DNA of 64,000 bases from Salipaludibacillus aurantiacus (GTDB lineage Bacteria; Bacillota; Bacilli; Bacillales; Salisediminibacteriaceae), in contig NZ_FOGT01000001.1 of NCBI RefSeq assembly GCF_900111295.1, forward strand, positions 62,001-126,000, read 5' to 3'. The position numbers were made by a program, and so were the translations under genes. The notes beneath the pieces were generated by a model. That model did not search any database. It was not told the DNA's origin and saw nothing but the letters and a program-made list of their open reading frames with translations. Shown here one piece after another: positions 1-8,951 of this stretch. Within the stretch, counting starts at the first letter, position 1, and every line of letters starts with the position of its first letter.

Positions 1-1090
1 CGTACGATAAACGTATATATCCTTCGCCAAAAGAAGAAAAGGCGTCACCCGGCACCACTGCAAGCTCTTCTTCTTCCAGCAGTTTTACAGCAAAATCAAA
101 AGAACTCATTCCCGCTTTTTTGATAGACGGAAATACATAAAAAGCTCCTGACGGGGCTACAGCCGGTATGCCTATTTCCTCCAGTTTTTTTGTCATAAAA
201 TTTCTTCTCGTTTCATACTGGCTTTTCATCTCTAACGGATCATTCTGCCCGTTTTTAACAGCTTCCAACGCTGCATACTGAGAAACGGAACTTGCACAGC
301 TCACGTTATACTGGTGAACTTTCAAAATATGCCTGCTGATCTCCTCCGGTGCAAAAACAAACCCTATTCTCCACCCTGTCATAGAATGGGATTTGCTGAG
401 TCCGTTTATGACAATTGTTTTCTCGCGCATGCCTTGGAGGCCGGCAATAGATTGATGTACTGAGGAATAATTAAGCTCTGAATATATTTCATCCGCCATA
501 ACAAACAGATCTTCGTTTTTTAAGTAGTCTGCAAGATCTTTTAACTGCTCTTCATTAAGAACAGCACCTGTCGGATTGGAAGGATAGGGAAGGATCACTG
601 CTTTCGTTTTTGGCGTCCTGTGTTCTTTTAATTGGCCGGGTGTAAGTATAAATTCTGTCTCTGTTGTGTCAATAAGTACTGGATTTGCCCCGCTAAGGCG
701 GATGATTGGTTCATACGCCGGGTAAACAGGTGCGGGAATAAGAACTTCATCACCGGGTTCCAGAATAGTACGCATCGTAATATCAATTCCTTGGGATGCA
801 CCGGTGGTGACGATCACTTCTGTATCAGGTTTATATGTTAATCCATATTTACGTTTAACAAAATCACAGGCGTAATGTCTTAACTCCGGTAAGCCAGCAT
901 TAGGTGTGTACCGCGTTTTGTTACTGTCAATAGCCTCTTTTGCAGCCTCTTTTACGTGTTCAGGCGTATGAAAATCAGGCTGGCCCAATGTCAGCTGAAC
1001 CGCTTCCGGATACTCCTGAACACGATTGAAAAACTGCCGGATTCCTGATATTTCAATGGCTTTTGCATGTCTGTTAATTCTTGATTCCAT
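1..1090 (-). CDS. patA: PLP-dependent aminotransferase, PatA-like (3' end outside window)
   Basis: The first 363 codons read from ATG at 1090, preceded by GGAGGC. The product is a fold-type I aminotransferase. It has the N-terminal LGQPDFHTP substrate-loop motif, a PYPSNPTG motif, ADEIYSEL, and the pyridoxal-phosphate lysine in NGLSKSHSMTGWRIGF near residue 230. It matches B. subtilis PatA (aminotransferase A), which is assigned to N-acetyl-diaminopimelate transamination in lysine synthesis, better than aspartate aminotransferases. The protein is cytoplasmic with no signal peptide. The C-terminal end lies left of base 1, so completeness cannot be judged. The exact substrate is inferred from resemblance only. 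Confidence 0.85.
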   Translation of the reverse strand, partial: MESRINRHAKAIEISGIRQFFNRVQEYPEAVQLTLGQPDFHTPEHVKEAAKEAIDSNKTRYTPNAGLPELRHYACDFVKRKYGLTYKPDTEVIVTTGASQGIDITMRTILEPGDEVLIPAPVYPAYEPIIRLSGANPVLIDTTETEFILTPGQLKEHRTPKTKAVILPYPSNPTGAVLNEEQLKDLADYLKNEDLFVMADEIYSELNYSSVHQSIAGLQGMREKTIVINGLSKSHSMTGWRIGFVFAPEEISRHILKVHQYNVSCASSVSQYAALEAVKNGQNDPLEMKSQYETRRNFMTKKLEEIGIPAVAPSGAFYVFPSIKKAGMSSFDFAVKLLEEEELAVVPGDAFSSFGEGYIRLSY

Positions 1091-1206
1091 ATAAACTGCC
1101 TCCATAATACTGCGTTTTAAATAAGGTGAGAAAGAATAGTAATCTTCCAGCAAATTTCATTCGGCCTCCTGGATGAATGAAAATAGAGGAAGTTTCCACT
1201 CTGAAG

Positions 1207-1722
1207 TTAGACAGGGCTGACCCATGCAATCACTAACAGCGTGATAATAAAGTGAAAAACATACAATCCTATGGCACCGGTAAACACGCGCCAGAACCAC
1301 TCCCCAAACTTTCTGTTTACCGATAAACGTTGTTTAACTATATTTAATGATAAAGCTGTAATAATTATAAGGTACAAGACGAGATACAGAATTTCCACCA
1401 GCAAATTAGACCCTTGAAGCGGCTGGGCTACTGTATCCGTCATTAAAAGAGTCACATTTGCTCCTAAAGCAATAAATTTAGCTATAAACAATTGAAAAAA
1501 AATAATCATATTCAGCCACCACGACCATGTTTTTTTTAACAAAATTCCGGCAGCCGCCGGAATAAACAGTAAAAATAAACTATCGGACACCAGAAGCGTG
1601 AACATCCTTTCTCCAAAGCCCCATAACACGCCTATATACAGATAATAGCCGTAGTAAGCCAGGACAAACAGTAACAGAAATATGGCGTAGATATTAATTA
1701 AGATAGTCAGTTTGCGTTCCAT
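1207..1722 (-). CDS. Hypothetical multi-pass membrane protein
   Basis: A 171-residue, very hydrophobic protein with about five predicted membrane segments (roughly residues 5-30, 40-62, 68-92, 105-127 and 148-168). Charged residues sit only in short loops. The start is supported by AAGGAG eight bases upstream of the ATG. It lies 32 bases downstream of the esterase gene on the same strand and may be co-transcribed with it. I do not recognise the family. No catalytic or transport motif is visible, so no function is proposed. Confidence 0.65.
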   Translation of the reverse strand: MERKLTILINIYAIFLLLFVLAYYGYYLYIGVLWGFGERMFTLLVSDSLFLLFIPAAAGILLKKTWSWWLNMIIFFQLFIAKFIALGANVTLLMTDTVAQPLQGSNLLVEILYLVLYLIIITALSLNIVKQRLSVNRKFGEWFWRVFTGAIGLYVFHFIITLLVIAWVSPV

Positions 1723-1754
1723 ATATAAACTCCTTCTTGTAGGACCCTTTCATA

Positions 1755-2933
1755 TTACTGGTTTAACAGGTCTGCACCCGACCGCCCAATAAGATAGGCT
1801 GCTATAGCAAACGCCTCGGTCTGGTCTCTGACACGGTCTAAACCTTGAGGAGGCTGCCGCACCTGCAAATTATATCTGTCGGTAATCTGCAAGGTGTTCT
1901 GGTTCGCCTGCCTTAAAAAGCTGGAGGTTTCCTGTAAACCATATCTGCCGCTTTGCATCACTTCATAAAAAGAAACGAACCCGTGCATAACTCCTCTGTA
2001 TCTTGTAGCCCTGACCGGAACCCCCTCTTCGGCAAGCCTTTCAGCATAAGCCTCGCCCTCATCTCTTAATGGATCAAACTCAGCAGTAATAATTAAAGCC
2101 GGAGGTAATCCGCTTAAATCCTCTGCATGAAGAGGAGAAGTATAAGGGTTGGTCCACATTACTTCTTCAGGTGTATAGAAATCCCGCGCCCGGTACATCA
2201 CTTGCCTGGAAAGTAAATAATAGCCGCTGTCATAAATTTCCCTAGATTCAAAAGGAACGTCCTTAAAAGTTGTTAACGGGTATAACAGTACTTGGGAAAG
2301 AATGTCAGGGCCATCCCTGTCTCTTGACATCATCGCAGTCACCGTTGCTATATTCCCACCTGCACTGTCACCAGCGACACTCAGCCGGTCTATATCCCCG
2401 TTAAACGTATCAGCGTGGTCTACCGCCCATTCAATAGCCGAATAACTGTCTTCTACAGCTGTAGGAAAGATATAGTCAGGGGCAACACGGTAACTCGGAG
2501 CGATGACCACACTGCCGGTTCTTGCAGCGAGTGCCCTGATAATATTATCATGAGTATCAATATTTCCATATCCTTCCAGAAATGCCCCCCCATGATAGTA
2601 CATAATAATCGGGAAAGGTCCTTCTCCCTGTGGCCTGTACATTCTCATAGGTATTTGAACGTCTCCCTGCACGGGGATATAAAGGTCCTCTCTTAATAAC
2701 GGCGACCCGCCCCCTCCGCCCCCTGTCACAATACGGGGAGGCCTGATATTAATATCAAGGCTGACTAAATTATTATTTATTGCATGAAGAACGACAGCAG
2801 TTTTGGCCGGCAGTCTCCCTTCATCAGTGGACTGCCATAAATAGACAGCTACAGATATAATAATTAACATAGAAGCTACAAATAATGCGGTTAATAAGAA
2901 CAGATGTTTAAAAATTTCCTTTGCCCATCTCAT
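1755..2933 (-). CDS. Alpha/beta hydrolase, HSL-type esterase/lipase, membrane-anchored
   Basis: A 392-residue hydrolase of the hormone-sensitive-lipase group. It shows the oxyanion-hole motif YHGGAF, the nucleophile elbow GDSAGGN, the aspartate in EFDPLRDEGE, and the histidine in MHGF. These predict hydrolysis of short-chain esters. An N-terminal hydrophobic stretch (about residues 12-34) looks like a signal anchor, placing the catalytic domain outside the membrane. A run of six glycines precedes the domain near residue 75. An in-frame TTG at 2942 is only three bases from GGAGG, so the ATG at 2933 is the more natural start, though the spacing (12 bases) is long. The substrate is unknown. Confidence 0.8.
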   Translation of the reverse strand: MRWAKEIFKHLFLLTALFVASMLIIISVAVYLWQSTDEGRLPAKTAVVLHAINNNLVSLDINIRPPRIVTGGGGGGSPLLREDLYIPVQGDVQIPMRMYRPQGEGPFPIIMYYHGGAFLEGYGNIDTHDNIIRALAARTGSVVIAPSYRVAPDYIFPTAVEDSYSAIEWAVDHADTFNGDIDRLSVAGDSAGGNIATVTAMMSRDRDGPDILSQVLLYPLTTFKDVPFESREIYDSGYYLLSRQVMYRARDFYTPEEVMWTNPYTSPLHAEDLSGLPPALIITAEFDPLRDEGEAYAERLAEEGVPVRATRYRGVMHGFVSFYEVMQSGRYGLQETSSFLRQANQNTLQITDRYNLQVRQPPQGLDRVRDQTEAFAIAAYLIGRSGADLLNQ

Positions 2934-3364
2934 GTTGACCAAAAACCTCCTGGTAGTCTAATCCACTGAGCCGCGATTTTATTGAATATTTTTAGTTTAA
3001 TATAAAAGTGAAAGCTTCCAGTCAGGCCAGCCTCAGCTTTTTTATATTTTCAAGGCGCTTCATTTATAATTATGCCTGTTCTTAATATATGCTTTTAAAA
3101 TTATAGCCGGGATGCTTATCCTGCCATTTCACCTGGATGTAATTTATCAGAAACTGTTAGTTTAAAAGTTTTGACAGGAAATTGTATGTTTATTTATATT
3201 TTAACACTTTCAAGAGAAGCTTTGTATTTTTTAATATGTAGCCTGTTAACTTACAGTTTAAACTAAGCTTTTCCTTATCATTAAAAATATGGACAGGTTT
3301 ACGGATAAATCCAGAAATTGTTGGCAAGCTAATTATACTTTAAATGATAAAAGAGGTGTGCGGA
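2934..3364. other. 431-base intergenic stretch with one probable promoter
   Basis: This AT-rich gap lies between divergent genes. The only clear element is a SigA-type promoter for the rightward small gene, listed separately. No RNA gene, repeat or open reading frame with a ribosome binding site was found. Confidence 0.5.
3171..3200 (+). promoter_or_regulatory. Probable SigA promoter
   Basis: TTGACA at 3171-3176 and TATATT at 3195-3200 are separated by 18 bases. The promoter points toward the small gene starting at 3365. The 5' untranslated leader would be about 155 bases. Confidence 0.5.
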
Positions 3365-3598
3365 ATGAGGATGCAATTAATAGCTAAAGACAGTGCTATT
3401 CCTTGCGAGGTCACGGCAGATGCGGATAATGGGATATATACTATTCGAAAAAACGATACTTCCGGCGAAGTGTTTAATGACTTAACATCTTTGATATCCT
3501 GGGTGCAGGAATACTGGGGGCCAGATCAGTTTGTGGCGCATTCACAGTATAATGAATTGCTGGCTAAGCTTTCTGACCTTGAAAAAGATGACCTGTAA
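3365..3598 (+). CDS. Small conserved-looking hypothetical protein
   Basis: A 77-residue acidic protein with no membrane segment or signal peptide. The start at 3365 is chosen because AGAGGTG lies just upstream, while the earlier ATG at 3344 has no ribosome binding site. The sequence looks like one compact alpha/beta domain ending in a charged helix. I do not recognise it. It is monocistronic: a hairpin follows directly and the next gene is convergent. Confidence 0.6.
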   Translation: MRMQLIAKDSAIPCEVTADADNGIYTIRKNDTSGEVFNDLTSLISWVQEYWGPDQFVAHSQYNELLAKLSDLEKDDL

Positions 3599-3602
3599 TA
3601 AA

Positions 3603-3644
3603 AAGGCTTAGTCTGAAGCCGGTTAGACAGCCAGACTAAGCCTT
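3603..3644 (-). terminator. Intrinsic terminator
   Basis: A 13-bp perfect stem AAGGCTTAGTCTG/CAGACTAAGCCTT with a 16-base loop. On the minus strand it is followed by TTTTTATTA, so it mainly ends the carboxypeptidase transcript. It also sits right after the rightward gene ending at 3598. Confidence 0.85.
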
Positions 3645-3651
3645 CCAATAA

Positions 3652-4809
3652 CTATCTCAATGATAAGAAAAGAAAACCGGTGACAAACAGCCAGTCAGTA
3701 AAATTATGCGCGTCGGCCCTGTTTGAGGAAAGGTTTTCTTCTTTTTTCGTGTTTTCAGGGAGATCATAACTGAAAAATGGTAAATCGAGAGGTTCTCTTT
3801 CTTCAAGAGCGCTGAAACTTATCAGCCGGTTCTCCTCACCGCGTACCGTCAGTAACCCGTTATCAGAAATCGTAAAGGTTATTTCTTCATTTTTATTTGT
3901 ACTTACCGGTACCTTCACAGGAAAAATAAAATCTGCCATAGGAGATTCATTCTCAAAGGTGAGCCACTGCGTCTCGTAATGTGCAAACGCATAATCAAGC
4001 AGTTTTAAGGTGTCAGCCACTCCATGATTTCTTGATGGACTGCTTAAAGTAATTATAATCAGCTCTGTATCGTCTTTAACTGCTGCAGTCGCAAGGGTAT
4101 AACCTGATTTACGCACATAACCATTTTTAATACCTATGACCATCTCTTGATCCCTGAGAAGCGGATGGTGATTATAAAGTACCGTTTCCCAGCCTTCTCC
4201 CACCCACTCAACAGATCCCGTGCTTACAAGATCTCTAAATGCTTCATTTTTCATGGCGTAAGCGCTTATTTCAGCCATGTCTTTCGCTGTAGTAACATGT
4301 TTCTCGTCAAAGAGCCCGTGAGGATTAGTAAAATGTGTATTTTTAACACCAATGTGGTTTTGTAAAAAATCATTCATCTTATCAGCGAAGTTATCTACTG
4401 ATCCTGCGATATGTTCGGCTAATGCAATCCCCGCGTCATTCCCTGAACTGACCATCAGCCCATGCAGAAGCTGCTGGACAGTCACTTCTTCTCCTTCAAG
4501 CAGGTAAACGCGTGTCCCTATAGCATTTACCGCTTTCTCGCTGACTGTTACTACGTCATCCATCTCCTGCGTTTCTATCGTTATTATAGCGGTAACCATT
4601 TTTGTAATACTGGCTGGATACATAGGCTTATTAATGTTATTTCCAAATAATACTTCACCCGTGTTTGCATCCATTACCGCATACGCTTCACTGTAAATGC
4701 CGCCTGTCATTCCGCTTGATGACGAACTGGACACAAACAGGGGTGAAACCGTAAGAAAAATCATGGAAATAACTGCTATAACTAGTAATTTAAGACTAAA
4801 AACCTTCAT
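3652..4809 (-). CDS. D-alanyl-D-alanine carboxypeptidase (peptidase S11, DacF-like)
   Basis: A 385-residue penicillin-binding-type carboxypeptidase that would trim the terminal D-Ala of peptidoglycan stem peptides. Motifs appear in the right order: S67-ITK70 in PASITK, S122-G-N in SSGND, and K228-N-G. The last replaces the usual KTG triad, an unusual change next to the active site. The N-terminal hydrophobic segment (about 7-28) is a signal or anchor. A second hydrophobic segment ends the protein (FTDWLFVTGFLF), where many DacF proteins have an amphipathic tail. AAGGTGA precedes the ATG. A sporulation or vegetative role cannot be decided from sequence. Confidence 0.85.
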   Translation of the reverse strand: MKVFSLKLLVIAVISMIFLTVSPLFVSSSSSSGMTGGIYSEAYAVMDANTGEVLFGNNINKPMYPASITKMVTAIITIETQEMDDVVTVSEKAVNAIGTRVYLLEGEEVTVQQLLHGLMVSSGNDAGIALAEHIAGSVDNFADKMNDFLQNHIGVKNTHFTNPHGLFDEKHVTTAKDMAEISAYAMKNEAFRDLVSTGSVEWVGEGWETVLYNHHPLLRDQEMVIGIKNGYVRKSGYTLATAAVKDDTELIIITLSSPSRNHGVADTLKLLDYAFAHYETQWLTFENESPMADFIFPVKVPVSTNKNEEITFTISDNGLLTVRGEENRLISFSALEEREPLDLPFFSYDLPENTKKEENLSSNRADAHNFTDWLFVTGFLFLSLR

Positions 4810-4955
4810 TTAATCACCTTTTTATTTATGATATTTTTATCATAAACAACTTAACATAAGATGAACAAGTCAATCATTATTACAATTACATTACAAAATA
4901 ATACTTTTCCAGTATATTGTAATTCTTAGTGGGGTCAGACCCCCCATTAAATGGA

Positions 4956-4986
4956 AATAGAGGATCAGTCTTCCTGATCCTCTATT
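4956..4986 (-). terminator. Hairpin terminator
   Basis: Thirteen-bp perfect stem AATAGAGGATCAG/CTGATCCTCTATT with a 5-base loop, just past the stop of the DUF4397 gene. The U-tract is weak. A second small hairpin GGGGTCAGACCCC lies at 4931-4943. Confidence 0.65.
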
Positions 4987-4999
4987 GAATAGTCTAGGT

Positions 5000-5680
5000 T
5001 TATTTATCTTTTACAAGCAGAACATCGAATGCCGGATCTCCTTTTAGCAGCCCGACAGCGATTGCTGTATAGTTTTCTCCCTGTTTAAGCTCTACGTTAG
5101 GGATATTAAATACGGCTTCTTCCTGACCTGCTGGGCGGATATCCAATGAGTACTCCCCGGCTGGAAGAGTATCATACTCACTTGCTTCAGGGAAACCTAG
5201 GCCGGACACCAGCAGCGTATCCAATGAATACACATCGACTTTTGGGGCATCGGGTGATAAGTGGATCACTCTTAACTTGGCTTCATCCTCAGTTGCAGTT
5301 AAATCATCCTTGTAGACAGCTAAAGCCAGGTCTTCCAGTTTTCCGCTTGCAGCCACAGTATAAGCTTCACCGCCCATAACTGTAATATTTTCTTCTAAGA
5401 CAGCCTCAGCCTTTTTAGGCTTGTCCCCGGCAGCGTAAATTTTAATGTCATAACTTCCCTCTTCAAGAGGAAGGTATTCGCTTATTTCTTTAAATTTTAT
5501 CCCACTTAAGATTCTATCTTTGTTAACATAGACATCAACAGCCGGTGCATCCGGAGAAGCATGCAGAACGCGTACTTTTGCTCCATCAGCTGTTTCAGCG
5601 GCCTCTGTGCTGATAGCAGCCGGAAGGAACATGGTTAAAAATGCCAGAAGGCTGAATACTATTAGAAAATGCTTTTTCAT
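5000..5680 (-). CDS. Secreted protein with two tandem DUF4397 domains
   Basis: A 226-residue exported protein. The start at 5680 (MKKHFLIVF) follows TGGAGTGA and gives a typical signal peptide ending near AAETA. The mature part holds two copies of a beta-rich DUF4397 unit, marked by the paired motifs VRVLHASPDAPAVDVYV (about residue 35) and LRVIHLSPDAPKVDVYS (about residue 135). Such proteins are cell-surface or secreted proteins of unknown role in many Bacillaceae. There is no LPXTG or lipobox, so it is probably released or wall-associated. It is monocistronic, with a terminator just downstream. Confidence 0.8.
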   Translation of the reverse strand: MKKHFLIVFSLLAFLTMFLPAAISTEAAETADGAKVRVLHASPDAPAVDVYVNKDRILSGIKFKEISEYLPLEEGSYDIKIYAAGDKPKKAEAVLEENITVMGGEAYTVAASGKLEDLALAVYKDDLTATEDEAKLRVIHLSPDAPKVDVYSLDTLLVSGLGFPEASEYDTLPAGEYSLDIRPAGQEEAVFNIPNVELKQGENYTAIAVGLLKGDPAFDVLLVKDK

Positions 5681-5831
5681 TCTATTCACTCCATTCGATG
5701 TATTTGACAAGGTTATCCTGTCCTATATTGATGGAATTTATGTAAGTTTTTATTTGTATGTTAACTAACTCCTCTCATACTGCTGCCGCTGAACGAGATA
5801 ACCTAATAAATATAAGTGAGGGATAATTTTT

Positions 5832-7517
5832 ATGAAAAAACTAGCAGACAATTTAAAAAAATTAGACGGAAAATCTTACCGTGCCCTAAAATCCATTCAA
5901 GGAACATACAAAGGCGGGTTTTACCATTTATATTTAGATTATGTGCAAGGAGATCCTTTTGCGGCGCCCTCAAGGCTTCGCTTTTTTGTACCTGAAAAAC
6001 ATACAGATTTTAAAACCGGACAATTTAACAATAAAGTCCGCGAGACAGCATTTAAACATTTCTTTGCAAAAGAATGCCAAAAGCAGATTTTTAAAACAAA
6101 AAACCCTGTTCATGGAACAGGAAAAAGCGGCATGATATTTATTGACAGCCCCGGCCAGGAGATGATTGACCGGACAGCAGTAAAAATAACAGAACAAGGA
6201 ATAGAATTCCGGCTTTCTGCAGGGCTGCCAGCACAAGGAAGAAGGATCCTCGGCCACAAAGCAGCTGACCTGCTTACTGACGCCATTCCGGAAATAATCA
6301 AGAAAACGATAAACCAGTATGACCGCAAGTCTCTGGAAGAAATATTGCTGCTTGCTGATGATCAGGAATTTATCCGCCACGAGCTTAAGACAAGAGGCCT
6401 GATTGCCTTTATTGCCAATGACTCAATTCTTCCCCGTCAAAGCGGAGTCAGCAATAAACCGTTAAATAATGAAAAGGTCATTCCTTTTAAGAGCCCGGAA
6501 GATTCAGAAGTAAGCTTCAATTTGCCTTCAGGGAATACTGTCAGCGGCATGGGAATAAAAAAGGGAATTACATTAGTGATTGGTGGTGGTTACCACGGTA
6601 AAAGTACACTGCTTCAAGCCGTTGAGCGGGGAGTTTATAACCATGAGACAGGAGACGGCCGTGAATATGTACTGACCGATGAAAGTGCCGTTAAAATCAG
6701 GTCTGAAGACGGCCGTTATGTTGGTAACGTCAATATCTCACCTTTCATTAACGACCTTCCCTTCGGTAAGCAAACGACTGACTTTTCATCAGAAGATGCC
6801 AGCGGCAGTACATCGCAGGCAGCCAATATTATGGAAGCTCTCGAAATGAATACGAAACTTCTGCTTATTGACGAAGATACAAGTGCAACAAACTTCATGA
6901 TCAGGGACGGGCGGATGCAGCGGCTCGTCAAGAAAGATAAAGAACCGATTACCCCTTTTATTGACCGTGTCCGCGATTTATACGAAAAGAAAGACGTCTC
7001 TACCATTCTTGTCATCGGGGGTTCGGGGGATTATTTTGATGTGGCAGATTATATTGTGATGATGGATGAATACAGACCTTACAATAAAACATCTGAAGCT
7101 AAATCATTGGCTGAAGAAATGATTACAAACCGGACAAAAGAAGTATCGGCATTTGTGAATACAGAGCAGCAAAGGGACCTCCATCGCCGAGAGATCGAAA
7201 AATTGTTTGATAAAAAAGAAAAAGTTGAAAGCAAAGGGCTGCACACTATCCGGATTGGTAAAAGCAACCTTGCGCTGAATGATGTCGAACAGCTTGTAGA
7301 CTCCAGCCAGACACAAGCTGTCGCCCTTATGATTAAAAAGATAGTAAAAGACAGAAATGGCTCGCGTGAGCTAAAAAAAGCTATAGACGATTTATATGAG
7401 CAGATCGAAAAACACGGATTGGATATCCTTTCGCCATTTCAAAATCAGCATCCGGGAGACTTTGCACTCCCGCGGAAATTCGAAGTGGCAGCGGGGTTCA
7501 ACAGAATAAGGAAATAG
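5832..7517 (+). CDS. ABC-class ATPase (PF09818-type)
   Basis: A 561-residue cytoplasmic ATPase of the predicted 'ATPase of the ABC class' family. It has an extended Walker A GGGYHGKST near residue 250, a signature-like DASGSTSQAANI, and Walker B LLLIDEDTSATNFM, followed by a C-terminal helical domain. No membrane segments are present, so it is not a transporter. The family's biological role is not established. GAGGGA lies upstream of the ATG. It is a single-gene unit with a strong terminator. The length agrees with the family. Confidence 0.85.
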   Translation: MKKLADNLKKLDGKSYRALKSIQGTYKGGFYHLYLDYVQGDPFAAPSRLRFFVPEKHTDFKTGQFNNKVRETAFKHFFAKECQKQIFKTKNPVHGTGKSGMIFIDSPGQEMIDRTAVKITEQGIEFRLSAGLPAQGRRILGHKAADLLTDAIPEIIKKTINQYDRKSLEEILLLADDQEFIRHELKTRGLIAFIANDSILPRQSGVSNKPLNNEKVIPFKSPEDSEVSFNLPSGNTVSGMGIKKGITLVIGGGYHGKSTLLQAVERGVYNHETGDGREYVLTDESAVKIRSEDGRYVGNVNISPFINDLPFGKQTTDFSSEDASGSTSQAANIMEALEMNTKLLLIDEDTSATNFMIRDGRMQRLVKKDKEPITPFIDRVRDLYEKKDVSTILVIGGSGDYFDVADYIVMMDEYRPYNKTSEAKSLAEEMITNRTKEVSAFVNTEQQRDLHRREIEKLFDKKEKVESKGLHTIRIGKSNLALNDVEQLVDSSQTQAVALMIKKIVKDRNGSRELKKAIDDLYEQIEKHGLDILSPFQNQHPGDFALPRKFEVAAGFNRIRK

Positions 7518-7522
7518 CTAAA

Positions 7523-7557
7523 AAGGCAGGTGCATTTACTTTGCACCTGCCTTTTTT
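7523..7557 (+). terminator. Intrinsic terminator
   Basis: Twelve-bp perfect stem AAGGCAGGTGCA/TGCACCTGCCTT, 7-base loop, then a T-run. It ends the ABC-class ATPase transcript. Confidence 0.9.
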
Positions 7558-7713
7558 ATATGCTGACGTTATCTCTGAGCTGTGTTCTTGGATTGTGTTT
7601 ATCAGACGTTAAAAGGATTTTTTGATGATAATTATTCAAACATACTGATAGAAGGGCTAAAATCGCCGATAGAATCCCATTTTTCTTTAATAGAAAAAAA
7701 TCTACAGCATCTT

Positions 7714-8139
7714 TTATTTAAAAATTGACTTAAATCCCCCGTACCCTTCTTCTTCAAGCTGGTCTGCTGGAATAAAGCGGAGGGAAGCGGAATTGATGCA
7801 ATACCGTAATCCACCAGGTTTGGGCCCGTCTGTGAAAACATGTCCCAGATGAGAGTCTGCTTCGGCACTTCTTACCTCAGTCCTGATCATAAAGTGGCTT
7901 GTATCTTTTTTCTCAACTACAGCATCACTTTTAAGAGGCTTTGTAAAACTGGGCCATCCACAGCTTGATTCAAACTTATCGTTTGAACTGAACAACGGTT
8001 CGCCGGATACAACGTCTACATACAGCCCTTCTTCAAAGAAATCCCATAAAGGATTTTTAAACGGAGGTTCCGTACCGTCTTCCTGTGTCACTTTATACTG
8101 TATTGGTGTCAGTTTGTTTTTTAAATCTTCTTTATTCAT
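7714..8139 (-). CDS. msrB: Peptide-methionine (R)-S-oxide reductase MsrB
   Basis: A 141-residue enzyme that reduces the R isomer of methionine sulfoxide in oxidised proteins. Family motifs are complete: [16 protein letters not shown] with Cys60 (resolving), DSHLGHVF, and [11 protein letters not shown] with catalytic Cys114. The four zinc cysteines found in some MsrB proteins are absent, as in B. subtilis MsrB. Its ATG overlaps the msrA stop codon (ATGA), so the two are translationally coupled. A GGGGGGTAC tract serves as ribosome binding site. Confidence 0.95.
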   Translation of the reverse strand: MNKEDLKNKLTPIQYKVTQEDGTEPPFKNPLWDFFEEGLYVDVVSGEPLFSSNDKFESSCGWPSFTKPLKSDAVVEKKDTSHFMIRTEVRSAEADSHLGHVFTDGPKPGGLRYCINSASLRFIPADQLEEEGYGGFKSIFK

Positions 8140-8675
8140 TTCTGTACCCCCCACTCCCTTTTTATAAAGCCTTCCCGTCCGCTGCCTTTTCTGTACATTT
8201 TATAATGAAACGGGTTCTTTTTATGATAATCCTGATGATATTCTTCTGCCGGATAAAAGACCGATGCTTCCCGAATTTTCGTGGCAATTGGCTCTTTAAA
8301 TTTTCCGCTTTCTTCAAGTCTCTTTTTCGATAATTCTGCAATATGTTTCTGCTCTTCGTCGTGATAAAAAATGGCTGTCGTATAAGATTCCCCCCGGTCA
8401 TGGAACTGGCCGCCAGGGTCTGTAGGGTCAATCTGCTGCCAAAACAGCTCAACAAGCTTTTCATACGGAAAAACAGCCGGATTATAAGTAATTTGCACAG
8501 CTTCCAGATGTCCCGTCGTTTCTGAACAAACTTCTCTATATGTGGGATTGCGGGTATGTCCGCCCGTATATCCTGAGATAACAGAGTGGATTCCCGGCTC
8601 TTCATCAAAAGGAGAGACCATGCACCAGAAACACCCTCCGGCAAATGTCGCTTTCTTTAACTCCTCTTCCGCCAT
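8136..8675 (-). CDS. msrA: Peptide-methionine (S)-S-oxide reductase MsrA
   Basis: A 179-residue enzyme reducing methionine-S-sulfoxide. The catalytic motif GCFWC has Cys15 as nucleophile. [13 protein letters not shown] and [13 protein letters not shown] follow in the normal order. The start at 8675 is fixed by AAGGAGGT seven bases upstream; an upstream in-frame ATG at 8726 lacks one. It is the first gene of an msrA-msrB operon, the usual Bacillus arrangement for repair of oxidised proteins. Confidence 0.95.
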   Translation of the reverse strand: MAEEELKKATFAGGCFWCMVSPFDEEPGIHSVISGYTGGHTRNPTYREVCSETTGHLEAVQITYNPAVFPYEKLVELFWQQIDPTDPGGQFHDRGESYTTAIFYHDEEQKHIAELSKKRLEESGKFKEPIATKIREASVFYPAEEYHQDYHKKNPFHYKMYRKGSGREGFIKREWGVQK

Positions 8676-8903
8676 AAAATAACCTCCTTGTCTGCTAATT
8701 GAGTGACTTATCCAACTTGGCATCATTATAACATGGGAAATGGTGGATTCCTCGCCATATGCTTTTTGCTGGATATAAGGTTCACTATCCTGGCATTCTT
8801 CACTTTCCGTACTTTAAATACCCTCATTTTCTTCCTTTTTTGTCAAAACGCCTGCCTCTTGTTAAAGAACTATGTTTTTTGTATGATTAATCAGTATGTG
8901 CGT

Positions 8904-8946
8904 ACGCAGTTTCAAACCTCCTGCGTTATCATCACTAAGGAGACGA
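8904..8946 (+). promoter_or_regulatory. Probable preQ1-I riboswitch
   Basis: A 6-bp stem ACGCAG (8904-8909)/CTGCGT (8921-8926) encloses an 11-base loop with CAAACCTC. It is followed by a single-stranded tail ending CACTAAGGAG, matching the class I preQ1 aptamer layout (stem, C-rich loop, tail ending ACUAAGGA). Loop CCU (8917-8919) can pair with AGG (8938-8940) as the pseudoknot helix P2. That would hide the Shine-Dalgarno of the queuosine-precursor transporter, so control would be translational. The tail is less A-rich than the consensus, which lowers confidence. Confidence 0.55.
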
Positions 8947-8951
8947 TAGTT

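Noticed and set aside
5704-5730. SigA promoter TTGACA..TATATT before the ABC-class ATPase
   Set aside because: The spacer is only 14 bases, too short for SigA.
8703-8951. N-terminal extension of the queuosine-precursor transporter
   Set aside because: It covers the leader and probable riboswitch; AAGGAG directly precedes the ATG at 8952.
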